Of a stretch of DNA of 64,000 bases, positions 38,290 through 50,167 are shown in pieces. The notes beneath the pieces are model-generated. The model had not been told where the DNA came from. It did not search any database and saw only the letters and a list, made by a program, of their open reading frames with translations. This DNA comes from Epiperipatus broadwayi (taxonomy: Eukaryota; Onychophora; Udeonychophora; Euonychophora; Peripatidae), in NCBI GenBank assembly GCA_028023455.1, contig JAQFVV010000036.1, positions 8,564,007 through 8,628,006 of the forward strand, given 5' to 3'. Within the stretch, counting starts at the first letter, position 1; every line of letters begins with the position of its first letter. The position numbers were made by a program, and so were the translations under genes.

Positions 38290-38625
38290 CATTCTTATAC
38301 ATGGAGCTTAATTGTAAATTGAGATTTGGGCATTCTATCATCAGATTTTCACTGGTATAAATAGCTGACAAGTTGGAGTAGATTGAAGCTTGTCCATTAA
38401 AGTATAAAGATTTGCTATGTTAATATAAACTGAAGACTGATTATATATCTGTGTGTGAGATGATAATCTGGACCAACTGATGAGTGCTGGTCCAGCAAGA
38501 AATATATATATTGGTGATTATTTATCTTTTCTACATGTGTGTGGTTATGCGTATTAGCAGTATGAGATAGTGTAAATAGTTGAAGGTTGCTTGAAAGTCT
38601 GAGTTCAAATCCTCTATACTTACCG
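38290..38625 (-). repeat. Family B, single unit
   Basis: Same order of motifs as at 15.7 kb: ATCAGATTTTCACTGGTATA, GGACCAACTGATGAGTGCTG, TGGTGATTATTTATCTTTTC and GTCTGAGTTCAAATCCTCTA. A short duplicate of the outer end, GGAGCTTAATTGTAAATTGA, precedes it. Confidence 0.65.
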
Positions 38626-39221
38626 TTATTCTATGTTATTCAAACTAGTTGATTGTCTTTTCAAGCACATTAAAGGTTGTATAATAGACTAGTTAATATT
38701 CATTTAGCAATTAATTGCATTTATATTTGATTTTGGAAAAATATTGGTTTAAAACAAAACAACTAATACATATTTCAATAACACTGATCTCACTGTTTAT
38801 AATTTTTAAATGCAGATAACTGCATATTTATATTATATTATTTCACAAAATTTCATTAAAATTAGTTCTCCTAACAGGCTTATACCTTTCTAATAATATT
38901 CTTTTTAACATATAAAATTTTTATTAACTAAAATATAAATTTTTCTTTTGATAACTTTTTTTATAATTTTAAAAGTAAATAATTTTAGCTTTGATTCAAG
39001 TTTTTACTGATGAAAAAAGCCAGAAACCAATTTAAAGATGTGAATATTGTAACAATGGTTCCATCTATTATTTATTGATTTACTCAAATTTAAGGCTTTA
39101 GAGCAAGATGAAAATTATTGATCTTTAAAGTATTATTTCTAAAATACTTTTTTAAACTTGAGTATACAAACAACATAATTGTAAAGTTGTAATTATTTAT
39201 TAAAGAACAGGAAGTATATGT

Positions 39222-39513
39222 AAATACTTTTAAGACAGGCTATAAGCTGTATCAAATGTGCCTTGAAATTTTTATAATAGACAAACAATATCTTTATTTG
39301 TCTGATAGAGGGATCTCTCAAACTAAGATATTTCAAATTGGCCTATATAAGTGGAAATTTAGGTTAAAGATAAGACAGCTGCTCTTATAAAAGTCGCTAT
39401 CTTGTGTCGTGATTTGAGAGGTCCCTCTATCGGCAAAATAAAGATATTACTTGTCTATTATAAAAATTTCAAGGCACATTTGATACAGGTTATAACCTGT
39501 TTTAAAAGTAAAT
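39222..39513. mobile_element. Foldback element family F
   Basis: The left arm TTTTAAGACAGGCTATAAGC and right arm GGTTATAACCTGTTTTAAAA continue inward through GTGCCTTGAAATTTTTATAA / TTATAAAAATTTCAAGGCAC to GATAGAGGGATCTCTCAAA / TTTGAGAGGTCCCTCTATC. Arms of about 100 bases surround a 90-base centre. Confidence 0.75.
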
Positions 39514-39894
39514 AACATAATTATATATTTTTGTGCTTTTTTTCTTGAATGCCTTAAAAACATTTTTAAAGCCTCATTATCACTAGTTATTTGTCAAAAT
39601 TAAGGTCCAAACCCCAAACCACAGCATTTTATTTATGAATATTTGTGAAATGTTCATCTTTCTCTTTTTTTTCACATATTGTAATTTCTTTGAACAGATG
39701 AATAATTTCTCTTTCTGAAAATAAATATACAGTCCAATTCTTTTTGTTCATATTTTTTTTTTCAGTAAAAATCCTTTTTTTTCTTTTTTTTTATATTAGT
39801 AATTTTATATTTTCAAATTAACTTTGCATTTTTTTTTCATCCTATATAACTAAATTTCTAAGTATTATTTTATTGTTGTTGTTGTTCTTTTTCC

Positions 39895-40051
<157 letters not shown>

Positions 40052-40730
40052 GTGTTCAGTATTTTTAAAACAATGTTTATTAAGGTTCTTCTTAAAATTA
40101 ATGGTCAATGAAACACAATTAAAAGCCTATTTTTTAATATATTGTATTTTTCAAAAGATTGAATATCTCATTGGAATTAAAAAGATAAAATCATCTTGTT
40201 ATGTATCCAAAACATTCAATTTCTACTTATTTTTACCAGCTCAGAGTTATCAATAGTATGACAATATTATTACAGGTGAACTGTTGTTATTAATAAGTTT
40301 ATAAATTTTACATAAAATTTTTTTTATGAACATCGTATAAAAATCATTCTTATGCTTAAAAAAAGTTTAGTTTTGGTTTGAGACAGATGTTTTTAAAATA
40401 GTAGTAACGATCTTCTTTTAAACTGAAATCCATATGGAGAGCAATACTTTAAAACATAATGCTTTTATTGTGATTTGAAAAGTAAGGATCCAAATAATTT
40501 TTATTGAATTTTAAAACTCTTTAGAAAGAGGTGGAACATTGAATACAGAATTGAATAATTAATTTGCTCTACATCTAGAGCTGCATTTATAATTATAAAA
40601 CTAACAATATGTTTCATATTGCTTTTTAACATCTAATAAAAGGTTTGCCTAAAAGGTTAGATAAATATATCAAGTTGGGATAACTTTCACATGTAGCACT
40701 TAAATATGAGAAAATGTTAATAAATAGACA

Positions 40731-40940
40731 ATGAGGATTGCCAATTCCTCAACAAGCTTTATGATAAATGCTTAGCTAGAGAAAGCATTTAAAATATCTC
40801 TGTCAGGACCCCTCCCCCCAGACCTCTGACCATGGTTCCGTGCTCCGGCTCTCCTCAGAGAGGTGCTAGGGTAGGTTTAGACACTTTCTCAAGCTAAGAA
40901 TTTATCATAAAGCTTGTTGAGGAATTGGCAATCCTCATTG
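40731..40940. mobile_element. Foldback element family E, copy 2 (short)
   Basis: Arms ATGAGGATTGCCAATTCCTC and GAGGAATTGGCAATCCTCAT extend about 55 bases around a GC-richer core (CAGGACCCCTCCCCCCAGAC). It shares AGAGAAAGCATTTAAA and CTCAGAGAGG with copy 1 but lacks that copy's inner module. Confidence 0.7.
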
Positions 40941-41820
40941 TTTATAACTTACAAGCTTAAGAGTATAGATCGGGTCATATGATCTATAACTCTTATTTTG
41001 ACTGTTAATAAATAGCTTTCTAATAAAAATAGAATAGTTGTAATAGAAATAAGCCTCAGTAAATGATTATACATGTGCTTACTACTTGGTTAGTTATTTA
41101 ATATAGTGATTATATTTATGGAATCTACTGCTAAATAGCAGTGTGCTTCCTAAGGATACTTAAAATATTTTTTATTTTTATAGTAAAAAAATGTTTCATA
41201 ACTAGTTATACTGATAAAAAAAAGCTTATAAGTGACTGTCATAATCAAAAGATTTCCAAAACGTTATTTAAAAAAAAAAAGTAAAACATTAGTAGAAATG
41301 AGATTCAAATATATTTTTTTAATAGATATATCTCACTGGTTTTACTTTGACTAACCATTTATAACATATTTATTGAGTTTTCTTTGTAATTAATATTATT
41401 TATAATCTGGATATCTATTTATTTTTGAGAAATTGAAAATCTGGTACTTTGATCCTAGCATTAAACAAAAACCTACCTTCGTTATTATCATAAAATGTTC
41501 TATTTTAATGTCTTCATAATTATACATTTGTGAATTTTTTTCCAAATATTCTTTCCTTATTACAAGCTATTTTTTAAAAAATCTATTTTGCCCAATTTTT
41601 AAAACAAATTTTTTTTTTCAATATGGGCAAGTTAAGAAGTTTTATAATTAATCTGTCAAGGCCAGGATGCACTATGTGTCATGTGTGAAATGCTTTTTCT
41701 CATCATTAGAAAGGCCAGCTAAAGTTTCCTAAATCATTTGAATATTATGTTGTAATAAAGCTCTCTATACTAACGGATAATAATTCAATGCACTGCTACT
41801 TAATTTATAATCATTAAATT
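40941..41820. other. AT-rich spacer
   Basis: Starts with a small palindrome, GGGTCATATGATC, at 40973-40985. Otherwise featureless. Confidence 0.6.
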
Positions 41821-42309
41821 GCGGGGTTCGAACTCAGACTTTCACACGACCCACCACTCTCAGTGCCATCTCATATTGCTGACCCACCTGATTACACACA
41901 TGTTGAAAAGATAAATAATCACCAATATACGTATTTCATGCTAAACCAGCAATCATCAGCTGGTCTAGATTACTATCCTCACGCATATATATAATCAGTA
42001 CTCAGCTTTATATTAACATAGCCAATCTTTATACTTTAATGGACAGGCTTCAAACTATTCCAACTCACAACTCTTTAGCCTTCCATTTCATTGAAAATCT
42101 GATGATGGAACGTTCAAAGTCCTTGATAGTGCCAAGGTTGTTATCCTACCCATGTTGACATATTAGTCATTCTGACCCCTCATGTACAGCATGAAATACG
42201 TATATTGGTGATTATTTATCTTTTCAACATGTGTGTGATCAGGTGGGTCAGCAATATGAGATGGCACTGAGAGTGGCGGGTCGTGTGAAAGTCTGAGTTC
42301 GAACCCCGC
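41821..42309. repeat. Family B inverted repeat with perfect-looking arms
   Basis: The left arm starts GCGGGGTTCGAACTCAGACT and the right arm ends AGTCTGAGTTCGAACCCCGC. The arms stay complementary for about 125 bases (41821-41945 against 42185-42309). This is the copy with the best B-box-like sequence (GAGTTCGAACCCC). The near-identity of the arms suggests recent formation or gene conversion. Confidence 0.8.
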
Positions 42310-43600
42310 AAATATTACATATATAAATGCAGATTTAAGCCTGTACAATGTATTAATCATTAAATTGATAAATTATCCTGTTTATTTTATTGTAGTAATA
42401 GTGTAAACAATATAAGAGCTAAACCCGATAAATTAACTTCATGTAATCATTATGAATATTTTAATTGCTAAACTTAGATCCATAGATTTTTTTAAATATT
42501 TAGAAGTATACTATAAAACAATACATTCTCTTAGACTGGTTCATGGAGTTTGAATCAGGTATTAAATAGTTTAAGACTTTAAAGTAAGTTCTTTTTTTAT
42601 AGAAGAAAATATAGCCCACTCAAATAGTCACCTAATTATTTGTTAGTAGATATTTAGATAAAGGATAAAGCAGGAAAATCTCATAAAACCTTACCAGACT
42701 AGTGCCCTTTCTGTTTCTCTGTTGAAAAATGCTAGAGATCTTACCTCAGCAATAGTTTAATTGCTGACTGTCTAATTTTTATCACACGAAGATCAACTTT
42801 TCATTTTAAAATAATATCTTTCATCCATTTGGCAGATCTTTTTTAACATTTATGGCGTAATTAAGAAGGGACGATGGACTAAGTTGTTTTAGGGGTGACA
42901 GATAGTGCCAAACTCACCAACGATACTTATCTGGTTGTAGTATTTTCATATCTGGATCATAAAATTCGTAGACAATTCCATTTATAATACAAAAGTTTTG
43001 ATATTTTTTTAAATAATTTAATGACGTTGTGACTTTTTGCTTTTGTTTTCCATTTGCCTATCAAAAAGACAATATAACGTAATTAAATTTATTTTTAAAA
43101 AATATACATATATACATACTAATTTATTTCTAAAACATTAAAAAATGATTTTTGTTTTTGTTTTCTTTATTATTTATTTTTTACTCAATAATAAAAAAAA
43201 AAATCAATGAAAGTGTATTCCCCAATTATTTTTGTTCTATATTATTTTTATATTTTTCTGTGATAAATATACCTTCCCCCTCCACCATAATTTTTTGATT
43301 CTAAACTTATTGTCTTTACATTAAATAACAATTCAACTTTTATTGGCATCTTTAGTTTTAATATCAATTTTTTTTTGTTACACTATAAGTATAGATTCTC
43401 CATTTTTCTGGATCATTTTTCATTTATTCTCAACAGAAATGTCACAAATTCATATTATCAATTTTTCTAACTATGCTTAACGTTTTATATTTACATGACG
43501 ATCCACATTGAAAGTTGTCTTTCTCTTCAAACTCCAGCCGATGTATTCTAACTTTAGACAGCAATAGTTGTATAAAAACAATTATTATAATTTGACTCTA
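42310..43600. other. AT-rich spacer
   Basis: No gene or repeat unit recognised. Confidence 0.6.
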
Positions 43601-43617
43601 CAGTAATATTGATTTCT

Positions 43618-43653
<36 letters not shown>

Positions 43654-43667
43654 AGAAATCAATATTA

Positions 43668-43704
<37 letters not shown>
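43601..43704. repeat. AT microsatellite within a 20-base inverted repeat
   Basis: CAGTAATATTGATTTCTCCT (43601-43620) and its exact complement AGGAGAAATCAATATTACTG (43651-43670) enclose a 30-base AT run. A second TA run follows to 43704. The 70-base palindrome could extrude as a cruciform. Confidence 0.85.
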
Positions 43705-43709
<5 letters not shown>

Positions 43710-43731
43710 TTTTTATATAATTATTTCCAGT

Positions 43732-44217
43732 CTTAATACAGACAAAACTATCCATACAGTAGTGCCACTCAATGCAAGCCACAGTAATCAATGGATGCCA
43801 GAAGGCTCGTGCATAAAATCTCTATCTAGTACCTACTCATCCAATATCCCCAAACTAGTTTTTATCTTGTGGCTATTGTCAGTGAGAAGTCTTGGTATCT
43901 GAGAGCACCGCACCTAGATTTTAGGATTTAATGCAACCATCCAGAAGCCACCTTTTATTTCTACTTAATTACAAAACTATGACAATAAAATTGAAAACAC
44001 AATAATATTTTCAATCCATGCTCATTAGCCACAAACTAGAAACTAGTCTGGGGATATTGAATGAGTAGGCCTTAGATAGGGATTTTATGCACAAGCCTTT
44101 TGGCATCCATTGATTACTCTGGCTTGCACTGAGTGGCACTACTGTATGGAGAGAGTTTACCTATTTTAATAACAGTTATGAGCAAGCATAAGAAATGATG
44201 ATCATGTGATGTTTAGT
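43732..44217. mobile_element. Foldback element family A, copy 3
   Basis: The left arm ACAGTAGTGCCACTCAATGC and right arm GAGTGGCACTACTGTATGGA are inverted. Between them are the cores CCCAAACTAGT (left) and ACTAGTCTGGGGATATTG (right). It is longer than the other copies because about 110 bases of unrelated AT-rich sequence (about 43925-44030) sit in the centre. The right end, ATGATCATGTGATGT, mirrors the start of copies 2, 4 and 5. Confidence 0.7.
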
Positions 44218-44741
44218 GTTTATTTCCAGTCTTCATTGTTTTTTCTTTCTTTCTGACCAATAGATTCATTTGTTACTCCAATAATAATATTTTACATTTA
44301 TTAAACTGTAAATCTTCTTTACACTATTTCTTTTATAAATTGGCCCAAAAATTACGAAAAAGTATGAAAATATATTTTTTGTTTTTTAATTAGAAATGAT
44401 TTTATTGTATGAGAAACTGCAATATTTTTTGTTGTTATTTCAGAAAGGGTACACTGGAATAACTTTCAGAATAAAAGAATCTGTACAAGAAATTCAAAAA
44501 AAAAGATTGATGACATTTGGGTCATCTTATATAAGTTAAAAAAAGAGGAAACTCTGTCTACTATATTAAATTTTTGTTTATTTAATTGTTATTCTTTCTA
44601 GTAAATCCAATTAAAAAATATTTTGATAACAATACTGAAAAAAATTCTTCACAGAAATAAAAAAATACGTATAGTACGCCATCAAAATGGCCACATTCTT
44701 AATACATAATAACTTAATTAGAATAATTTTATGTTAACAGA

Positions 44742-44747
44742 TTTATT
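44742..44747 (-). terminator. Candidate poly(A) signal AATAAA
   Basis: TTTATT on the plus strand reads AATAAA on the minus strand, about 120 bases downstream of the stop codon of the somatomedin-B-like gene. It is the first canonical hexamer I find after that stop. The hexamer is frequent in AT-rich sequence, so this is a positional inference. Confidence 0.4.
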
Positions 44748-44867
44748 TGAAGCTGTAAAAATAAATAAATAAACAAATAAATACATTATCCGTTAATATT
44801 CCATTTAAATTAAATGAACAATAAGATCACTTTAGTTTATCAACAATTGAGCAGAATATTTTTGAAT

Positions 44868-46028
44868 TTACAGTTTCTTTTCTGGTTTGGAATGGGCTAT
44901 TTTTCCGCTTGCATTTCGGCACTGATTTATGAAGATATCATAAACAAATCCTCTTGAACAAAAAATTGGGCTAAATCGATACGTGGGCTTGGCTCTCAGA
45001 ACAACAGCAAGTTTACAATTTTTAACATTTTCACTCTTGAAACTTTTAAATTCATTATCGTTTGTTATACAGAGCCCTTTCATTAATTTTTCTTTCGTAC
45101 ATTCAGTGTCATGGGGCAAGGCTTTCTCAGTCTTTTCACAAGCAAGATACTCTCCAGTTGCATATAGGCTTTGCAAAAGACGGTCCTGTCTCTGAGCATA
45201 ATTATAAACCTCTTCTGATATTTGACATTGTAAGTCTTTTAAGTTTTCATGATTACAAACCGCGCAATATACATTTTTATATACGTGCCCCATCTTTCCA
45301 TAAACCAAAGCCATATTTCTAGTTAAGCAATATTTTTCTACATCTTCTCTTTTCCAATCTTTGGCGCACTCTGCAACATGTTTCTGACATTTTTGAGTGA
45401 AGCCACGAACTAATGCAGGAGGAAAGCTAAAAGTGTTATGGCAGTATGTGTCCTTATGCTGAACATTCATAAAATTAGGTTCCATTTTCCATTGTCTTGC
45501 TTTAAAATCGAAGCGTAAACTATTCCGCAACAATTCACCTCTGACAAATTTAGCATTTTCCACCCCGCAAGTCACGACAGTATTCCACATATGCAGGTCT
45601 GATACTTGTTCACCGTTGCAGATAGCACAAAATATGTTTTTGTAAGTAAAAAATCTGGATAGACTTGTAACTGGAACCATAGTTAAGGGATCATGATAGG
45701 AAGCATTCTCGCATAAAGCTTTTAATTGATTTGATGTTGCGCGTGGACACTTTTGCTGAAGATAATAGGACTCAGGTAAATTTTCATTCGTACATTTTAT
45801 ACCACTTTGAATGACAGGAATTATTTTTCTGTCGATATAAAAACAACAGTCGTTAAACAAAACGCACTTTTGGTCGCAGTAACAGCGTGCTTTTAAAACA
45901 TCTGCTCTTGCGCTACGATCCCAGTCTTGATTTGTTGGACATCTCCGACTGAGCGTGCAATGATCGCTTCCTGGTTTAGTATCACCGAAAATTAACGGAG
46001 GTATAAGAAGCAAGACTAAGGTAATCAT
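44868..46028 (-). CDS. Secreted cysteine-rich protein with somatomedin-B-like domain
   Basis: A single uninterrupted 386-residue frame, the longest in the window. Residues 1-15 are a hydrophobic signal peptide (MITLVLLLIPPLIFG). Residues 24-79 carry eight cysteines (24, 30, 49, 51, 55, 61, 62, 79) in somatomedin-B spacing, with the diagnostic CYCDQKC and DCC. Two repeated modules follow, YKNIFCAICN (129-138) and YKNVYCAVCN (250-259), then a C-terminal FCSRGFVYD..C segment (357-370). I count 26 cysteines and N-glycosylation sequons at 108 and 372. In lophotrochozoans such modules occur in ectodomains of adhesion-type GPCRs (family knowledge, recalled). Here a stop follows residue 386 with no membrane segment, so a secreted or receptor-truncated product is inferred. 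The start ATG has A at -3 and an in-frame stop just upstream, so one exon is enough. Function unknown; likely extracellular binding. Confidence 0.85.
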   Translation of the reverse strand: MITLVLLLIPPLIFGDTKPGSDHCTLSRRCPTNQDWDRSARADVLKARCYCDQKCVLFNDCCFYIDRKIIPVIQSGIKCTNENLPESYYLQQKCPRATSNQLKALCENASYHDPLTMVPVTSLSRFFTYKNIFCAICNGEQVSDLHMWNTVVTCGVENAKFVRGELLRNSLRFDFKARQWKMEPNFMNVQHKDTYCHNTFSFPPALVRGFTQKCQKHVAECAKDWKREDVEKYCLTRNMALVYGKMGHVYKNVYCAVCNHENLKDLQCQISEEVYNYAQRQDRLLQSLYATGEYLACEKTEKALPHDTECTKEKLMKGLCITNDNEFKSFKSENVKNCKLAVVLRAKPTYRFSPIFCSRGFVYDIFINQCRNASGKIAHSKPEKKL

Positions 46029-46084
46029 GATAGAAATGCGAGCTGCTTAAAAAGAAAAAAAATAAAATAGCGGAAAGAAAAAAT

Positions 46085-46094
46085 CTTATATATG
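46085..46094 (-). promoter_or_regulatory. TATA-like box of the somatomedin-B-like gene
   Basis: Reads CATATATAAG on the minus strand, about 57-66 bases upstream of the start codon. If used at the normal ~30-base distance, transcription would begin near 46055-46060 and give a 5' leader of roughly 30 bases with no intron. In such AT-rich DNA chance TATA matches are common, so position is the main support. Confidence 0.4.
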
Positions 46095-47334
46095 TTTCCT
46101 GGTAATTTTTTTTTTTTGTCACCTGGTTAACTAACGAATATGTCGTTTGCTTTATCTTTGAAAAGGTCACTTTAGGTAAAGTTACTTGTTTACCTTCCAG
46201 CATAGTGATTTGTTACTTAAGAACAATTCAAAGCATATTAAGTTGAAGCTAATTACAGTTAAATAAAAATAATTTTGTTTTTGCTCACTTAATCAAGTCA
46301 TTTCAAGTGTATATATACTAAATAAATAAAAGTGCTAAATATTAATAAAAAAAACAAAAAAAGAAATACTGCCGTACAAAAATCTCTCCTGCATCTCTAC
46401 GCAGCATAAAGAAACAGTGGAAGAGAACACTTTATTGTTAGTCTAGATTTATTTTTATTTAATCGAGTTATTAATTGTTCGGAAAAATCATGGTTAAACC
46501 GCACGTAACACAAAATTCATCGTCTAAGATTAAAGAAAATTCAACGATTTTTTATTTATTTTCCAATTAGAAAAAATAAATATGCATTTACATTAATAAT
46601 TACATAATTAGCCAATTAATTTATTTTTTTAGATAATTTACTACAAAACGGCTAACTGGGAAAAAAATCTTATTTTGGATATTCTTAATTATCTTGGGGG
46701 AGGAATTTAAGACTAGATTCGAACTCGATGATATGAATATAACAGTCAATGCTTTAACCACTACACACCAAAAACCATATATATTCATTTATAGTCAAGA
46801 GTTCCTAAAAAATAGTTTTAAACTGTTTTTAAGAATAATATGTTCTATTGCTTGTTTACAGTCTACGAAAAATACTTTTTAGTCTTAAAATCAGTTCTTC
46901 AACAGATTTTTTCTTGTAAGATATGCAGTAGTTAAAAAATAATAGATAGCGAACTATCAATGATAAAAAAAATATATATGCAAAAAGTCTTGTGACATAA
47001 TGTTAGTAGATTTGTTTACAAATCTCACGACCTGGATGACAAATCTACTCATAAAGCTTGGGAATTTTTTATCAGCTTAACTTTTTTTATTTTTTTTTTT
47101 AAAAAGTCAGCTTACAGTCAGCTGAAATGACTTTTCAATTATTTGTTTGCAAATGAGTATCTACTTAATACTAGAATAGAAATCCTTGAAGAAAAAACAA
47201 CCTATAATCTTCAGTAATAGACTGTTGACTAATCTTATGAGATATATTCTTTTTATTGTTTTTTTACGTTTCTCAATTTTGAATTAGAATTGTAATGACC
47301 TTTATTTTTCAGTTGGTTACTTAAAAGTGTTTAA
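46095..47334. other. Upstream flank of the somatomedin-B-like gene
   Basis: Carries the tRNA-derived fragment at 46.7 kb. The frames at 45982-46203 (minus) and 46694-46882 (plus) show no domain. No second exon of the gene was found here. Confidence 0.55.
46690..46770 (-). mobile_element. tRNA-derived fragment
   Basis: The minus strand has A-box-like TAGTGGTTAAAGC followed about 30 bases later by B box GAGTTCGAATC. Anticodon and acceptor stems do not pair well and no A-tail is obvious. It is best read as a degenerate tRNA pseudogene or SINE head, of a different family from the four short SINEs. Confidence 0.5.
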
Positions 47335-48665
47335 TATATAGGGTATATGAGCACAGACTTTCACATGATCCACCACACACCACTCTATCTCATATCACTG
47401 ATACACTTGAACACATATATGTCGAAAAGATAAGTACGTATTTCATGCTAAACCAGCAATCATCAGTTCGTCCAGATTATCATCTCTACACCCATATATG
47501 CAATAAGTGCTCAGATATATATTAGGATAGCCAATCTTCATATTTTAATGGACAAGCTTCAATCTACTCCACACTCCAACTCTTCAACCGTCCATTCAAT
47601 TGAAAATCTGATAATGGAACGCTCAAAGGCCACCCTGAGGCTGAGTATCTTGTGTCATTCATTTTGACTTAAAGTCAATCTGACCCCTCATGTACAGGAC
47701 GTAATCCATTTAATATATATATATATATATATATATAAGGGACAGGCAGACATCTCTACTATGTAATAACAAATACAGGCTTATTATATACCTGTATCAA
47801 TATATATATATATATATAATATATAGGATATATGAACATAGACTTTCACATGACCCACCGCTCACCCCTCTATCTCATATCACTGACACATATGAACACA
47901 TATATGTAGAAAAGATAAATAATCACTCAGGGTGATCTTTGAGAGTTCCATCATCAGATTTTCAATTGGATGAATGGTTGAAGAGTTGGAGTGTGGAGTA
48001 GATTGAAGCCTGTCCATTAAAGCAAGAAGATTGGCTATCTTAATATATATCTGAGCACTTATTGCATATATGTGTAGAGATGATAATCTGGACCAACTGA
48101 TGATTGCTGGTTTAGCATGAAATACGTATATTGGTGGTTATTTATCTTTTCATATATGTGTTCAAATGTATCAGTGATATGCGATAGCATGGTGAGTGGT
48201 GGGTCATGTGAAAGTCTGTGCTCATATACCCTATATATTATATATATATATTGATACAGGTATATAATAAGCCTGTATTTCAGAAATTACATAGTAGAGA
48301 TGTCTGCCCATCCCTTGTATATGTATTAAATGGACTATGTCTTGTACATGAGGGATCAGACTGACTTTAGGTCAACATGAGTGTGACAGAATCTCAGCTT
48401 TATGGTGGCCTTTGAACGTTCCATAATCAGATTTTTAATTGTATGGATGGTTGAAGAATTGGAGTGTGGAGGGTATTGAAGCTTGACCATTAAAGTATAA
48501 AGATTGGCTATATTAATATATATCTCAGCACTTATTGCATATATGTGTAGAAATGATAATCTGGACCAACTGATGATTGCTGGTTTAGCATGAAATACGA
48601 ATATTGGTGATTATTTATCTTTTAGACATATATATGTTCCAGTGTATCAATGGGATGATTGGAAT
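47335..48665. repeat. Family B nested inverted repeats
   Basis: A unit from 47335 is followed by an inverted second unit ending ACCCTATATATTATATAT near 48245. Their outer extension is also inverted: ACAGGCTTATTATATACCTG at 47776 pairs with CAGGTATATAATAAGCCTGT at 48256. A third unit continues to 48665. Internal TA runs lie at 47719-47737 and 47801-47825. Confidence 0.75.
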
Positions 48666-48944
48666 GGGTTGCCCAAAAGATGGAGACTCTAAAGAACTTA
48701 AATTAAATTTTATATAGAATTTAACATCTTATCCACAATGCATCAAATCTGTGTCGTAGATTTTTCTTTATAGTCAGCACATTGATTGACACATAATGAA
48801 CAGAGATTAACTTAAAATATTTATCCTTAAACAACATAAAATTGAACGTCATGCATTTGCTTGACATTTAGCTGCTAGCTTCAGTTTTCAAATTAGAAAA
48901 CAATGATAAATGAATGTGGATATTGTAACTCTATTAAAGAGAGA

Positions 48945-49055
48945 CAAGAAAAAAGACAAACAGGGAGAAGAAAAAAGATGGGCAACAAGAGAAAAAGAGA
49001 TAGGAGAAAGACAGGAAAAGAAAGATTAAAACACAGACAGAGAGAAACAAAATGT
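48945..49055 (+). repeat. Polypurine-rich tract
   Basis: About 110 bases that are nearly all A and G on the plus strand, such as GGGAGAAGAAAAAAGATGGG and GAGAAAAAGAGATAGGAGAA. Not a simple repeat. It lies between family B units and family A copy 4. Confidence 0.7.
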
Positions 49056-49316
49056 TAAAGATAAGTTTGGGATGTAATAAAAAATCCAGGAAAACACAGA
49101 CATGGTAACATACATTAACAATAATGTTTACAAATTTTAGATCTTTATTGTATTTTATCTTCAGTAATATTGATCTAATAAAAAAGCATTAATATAGAAT
49201 ATAAGGGTGCTGTCGTTCTCATAAATATCACAGCTCAGTTTTATCATAAAATAATTTTCAATATTTATCTTATTCTTCATCTTCTTTGTGTTATAAATCA
49301 AAACAATATTATATTC

Positions 49317-49622
49317 ATCACATGATCATCATTTCTTACATTTACTCATAACTGTTATTAAAGCAGGCAAAACTCTCTATACAACAGCGCCACTCAGTGC
49401 AATCCAGAGTAATCAATGGATGCCAGAAGGCTTGTGCATAAAAATCAGTCTCAGATCCAAGGCTCCTCATTGATAAAATCCACAAGCTAGAAACTAGTCT
49501 GGGGATATTGGATGAGTAGACACTAGATAGGGATTTTATGCACAAGCCTTCTGGCATCCATTGGTTACCCTGACTTAAACTGAGTGGCACTACTGTATGG
49601 AGAGTTTTGCCTGTTTTAATAT
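49317..49622. mobile_element. Foldback element family A, copy 4
   Basis: Starts ATCACATGATCATCATTTCT, carries GCAAAACTCTCTATACAACA and ends GGAGAGTTTTGCCTGTTTTA. It has the typical core GGGGATATTGGATGAGTAG. The left end is longer than the right, so the right terminus has lost its CATGTGAT end. Confidence 0.7.
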
Positions 49623-50167
49623 TATATGCTTATAGCAAGCAAACAAGCTGAATAATACACAAAGTGACTTCATAATCTTAAATATTATTACATTTTTTAG
49701 AATATCATAGACTGTTCTTCTTTAAAATATTTACTGTTCATTAAAATAAATAGATTTCATATAATTTGTATAGAATAAATTTGATAGAATCCCAGCCACT
49801 TATACCTATTAATTTTTCAACTGCAGAAGCAACATTTAGAGTCTGTAATGGACTTCAATATTGAACATTAATTTCCAACTTTTTTGAGATATTTAACATA
49901 AGTGATTCCTCTCAAATTAATAGTTATTAAAGGCTTTTTATCTAATTATATTTGATAAAGCACTCAGATTCTTGAAAATTGATTATCCAACAGAGTAGGA
50001 TGTATTCAAAATATTTAAATAAATACTTTGTAAATAATTAGAATTGCGAAACAATTTTTTAGAAATCAAGATGTTAAGTTTTGTTTTTGTTTTTAATTGG
50101 TTATTAAAACAACTCAGTTAAATCTAAATATATTTTCAAGTTTCACATAATTGTTCTAATAATTACT

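Noticed and set aside
44983-45322. Plus-strand frames of 70 and 86 codons
   Set aside because: They are shadows of the somatomedin-B-like gene on the other strand.
49342-49590. Frames repeating phrases like KSLSSVYSSNIPRLV
   Set aside because: They are translations of foldback family A, also seen at 2.2 and 43.7 kb.
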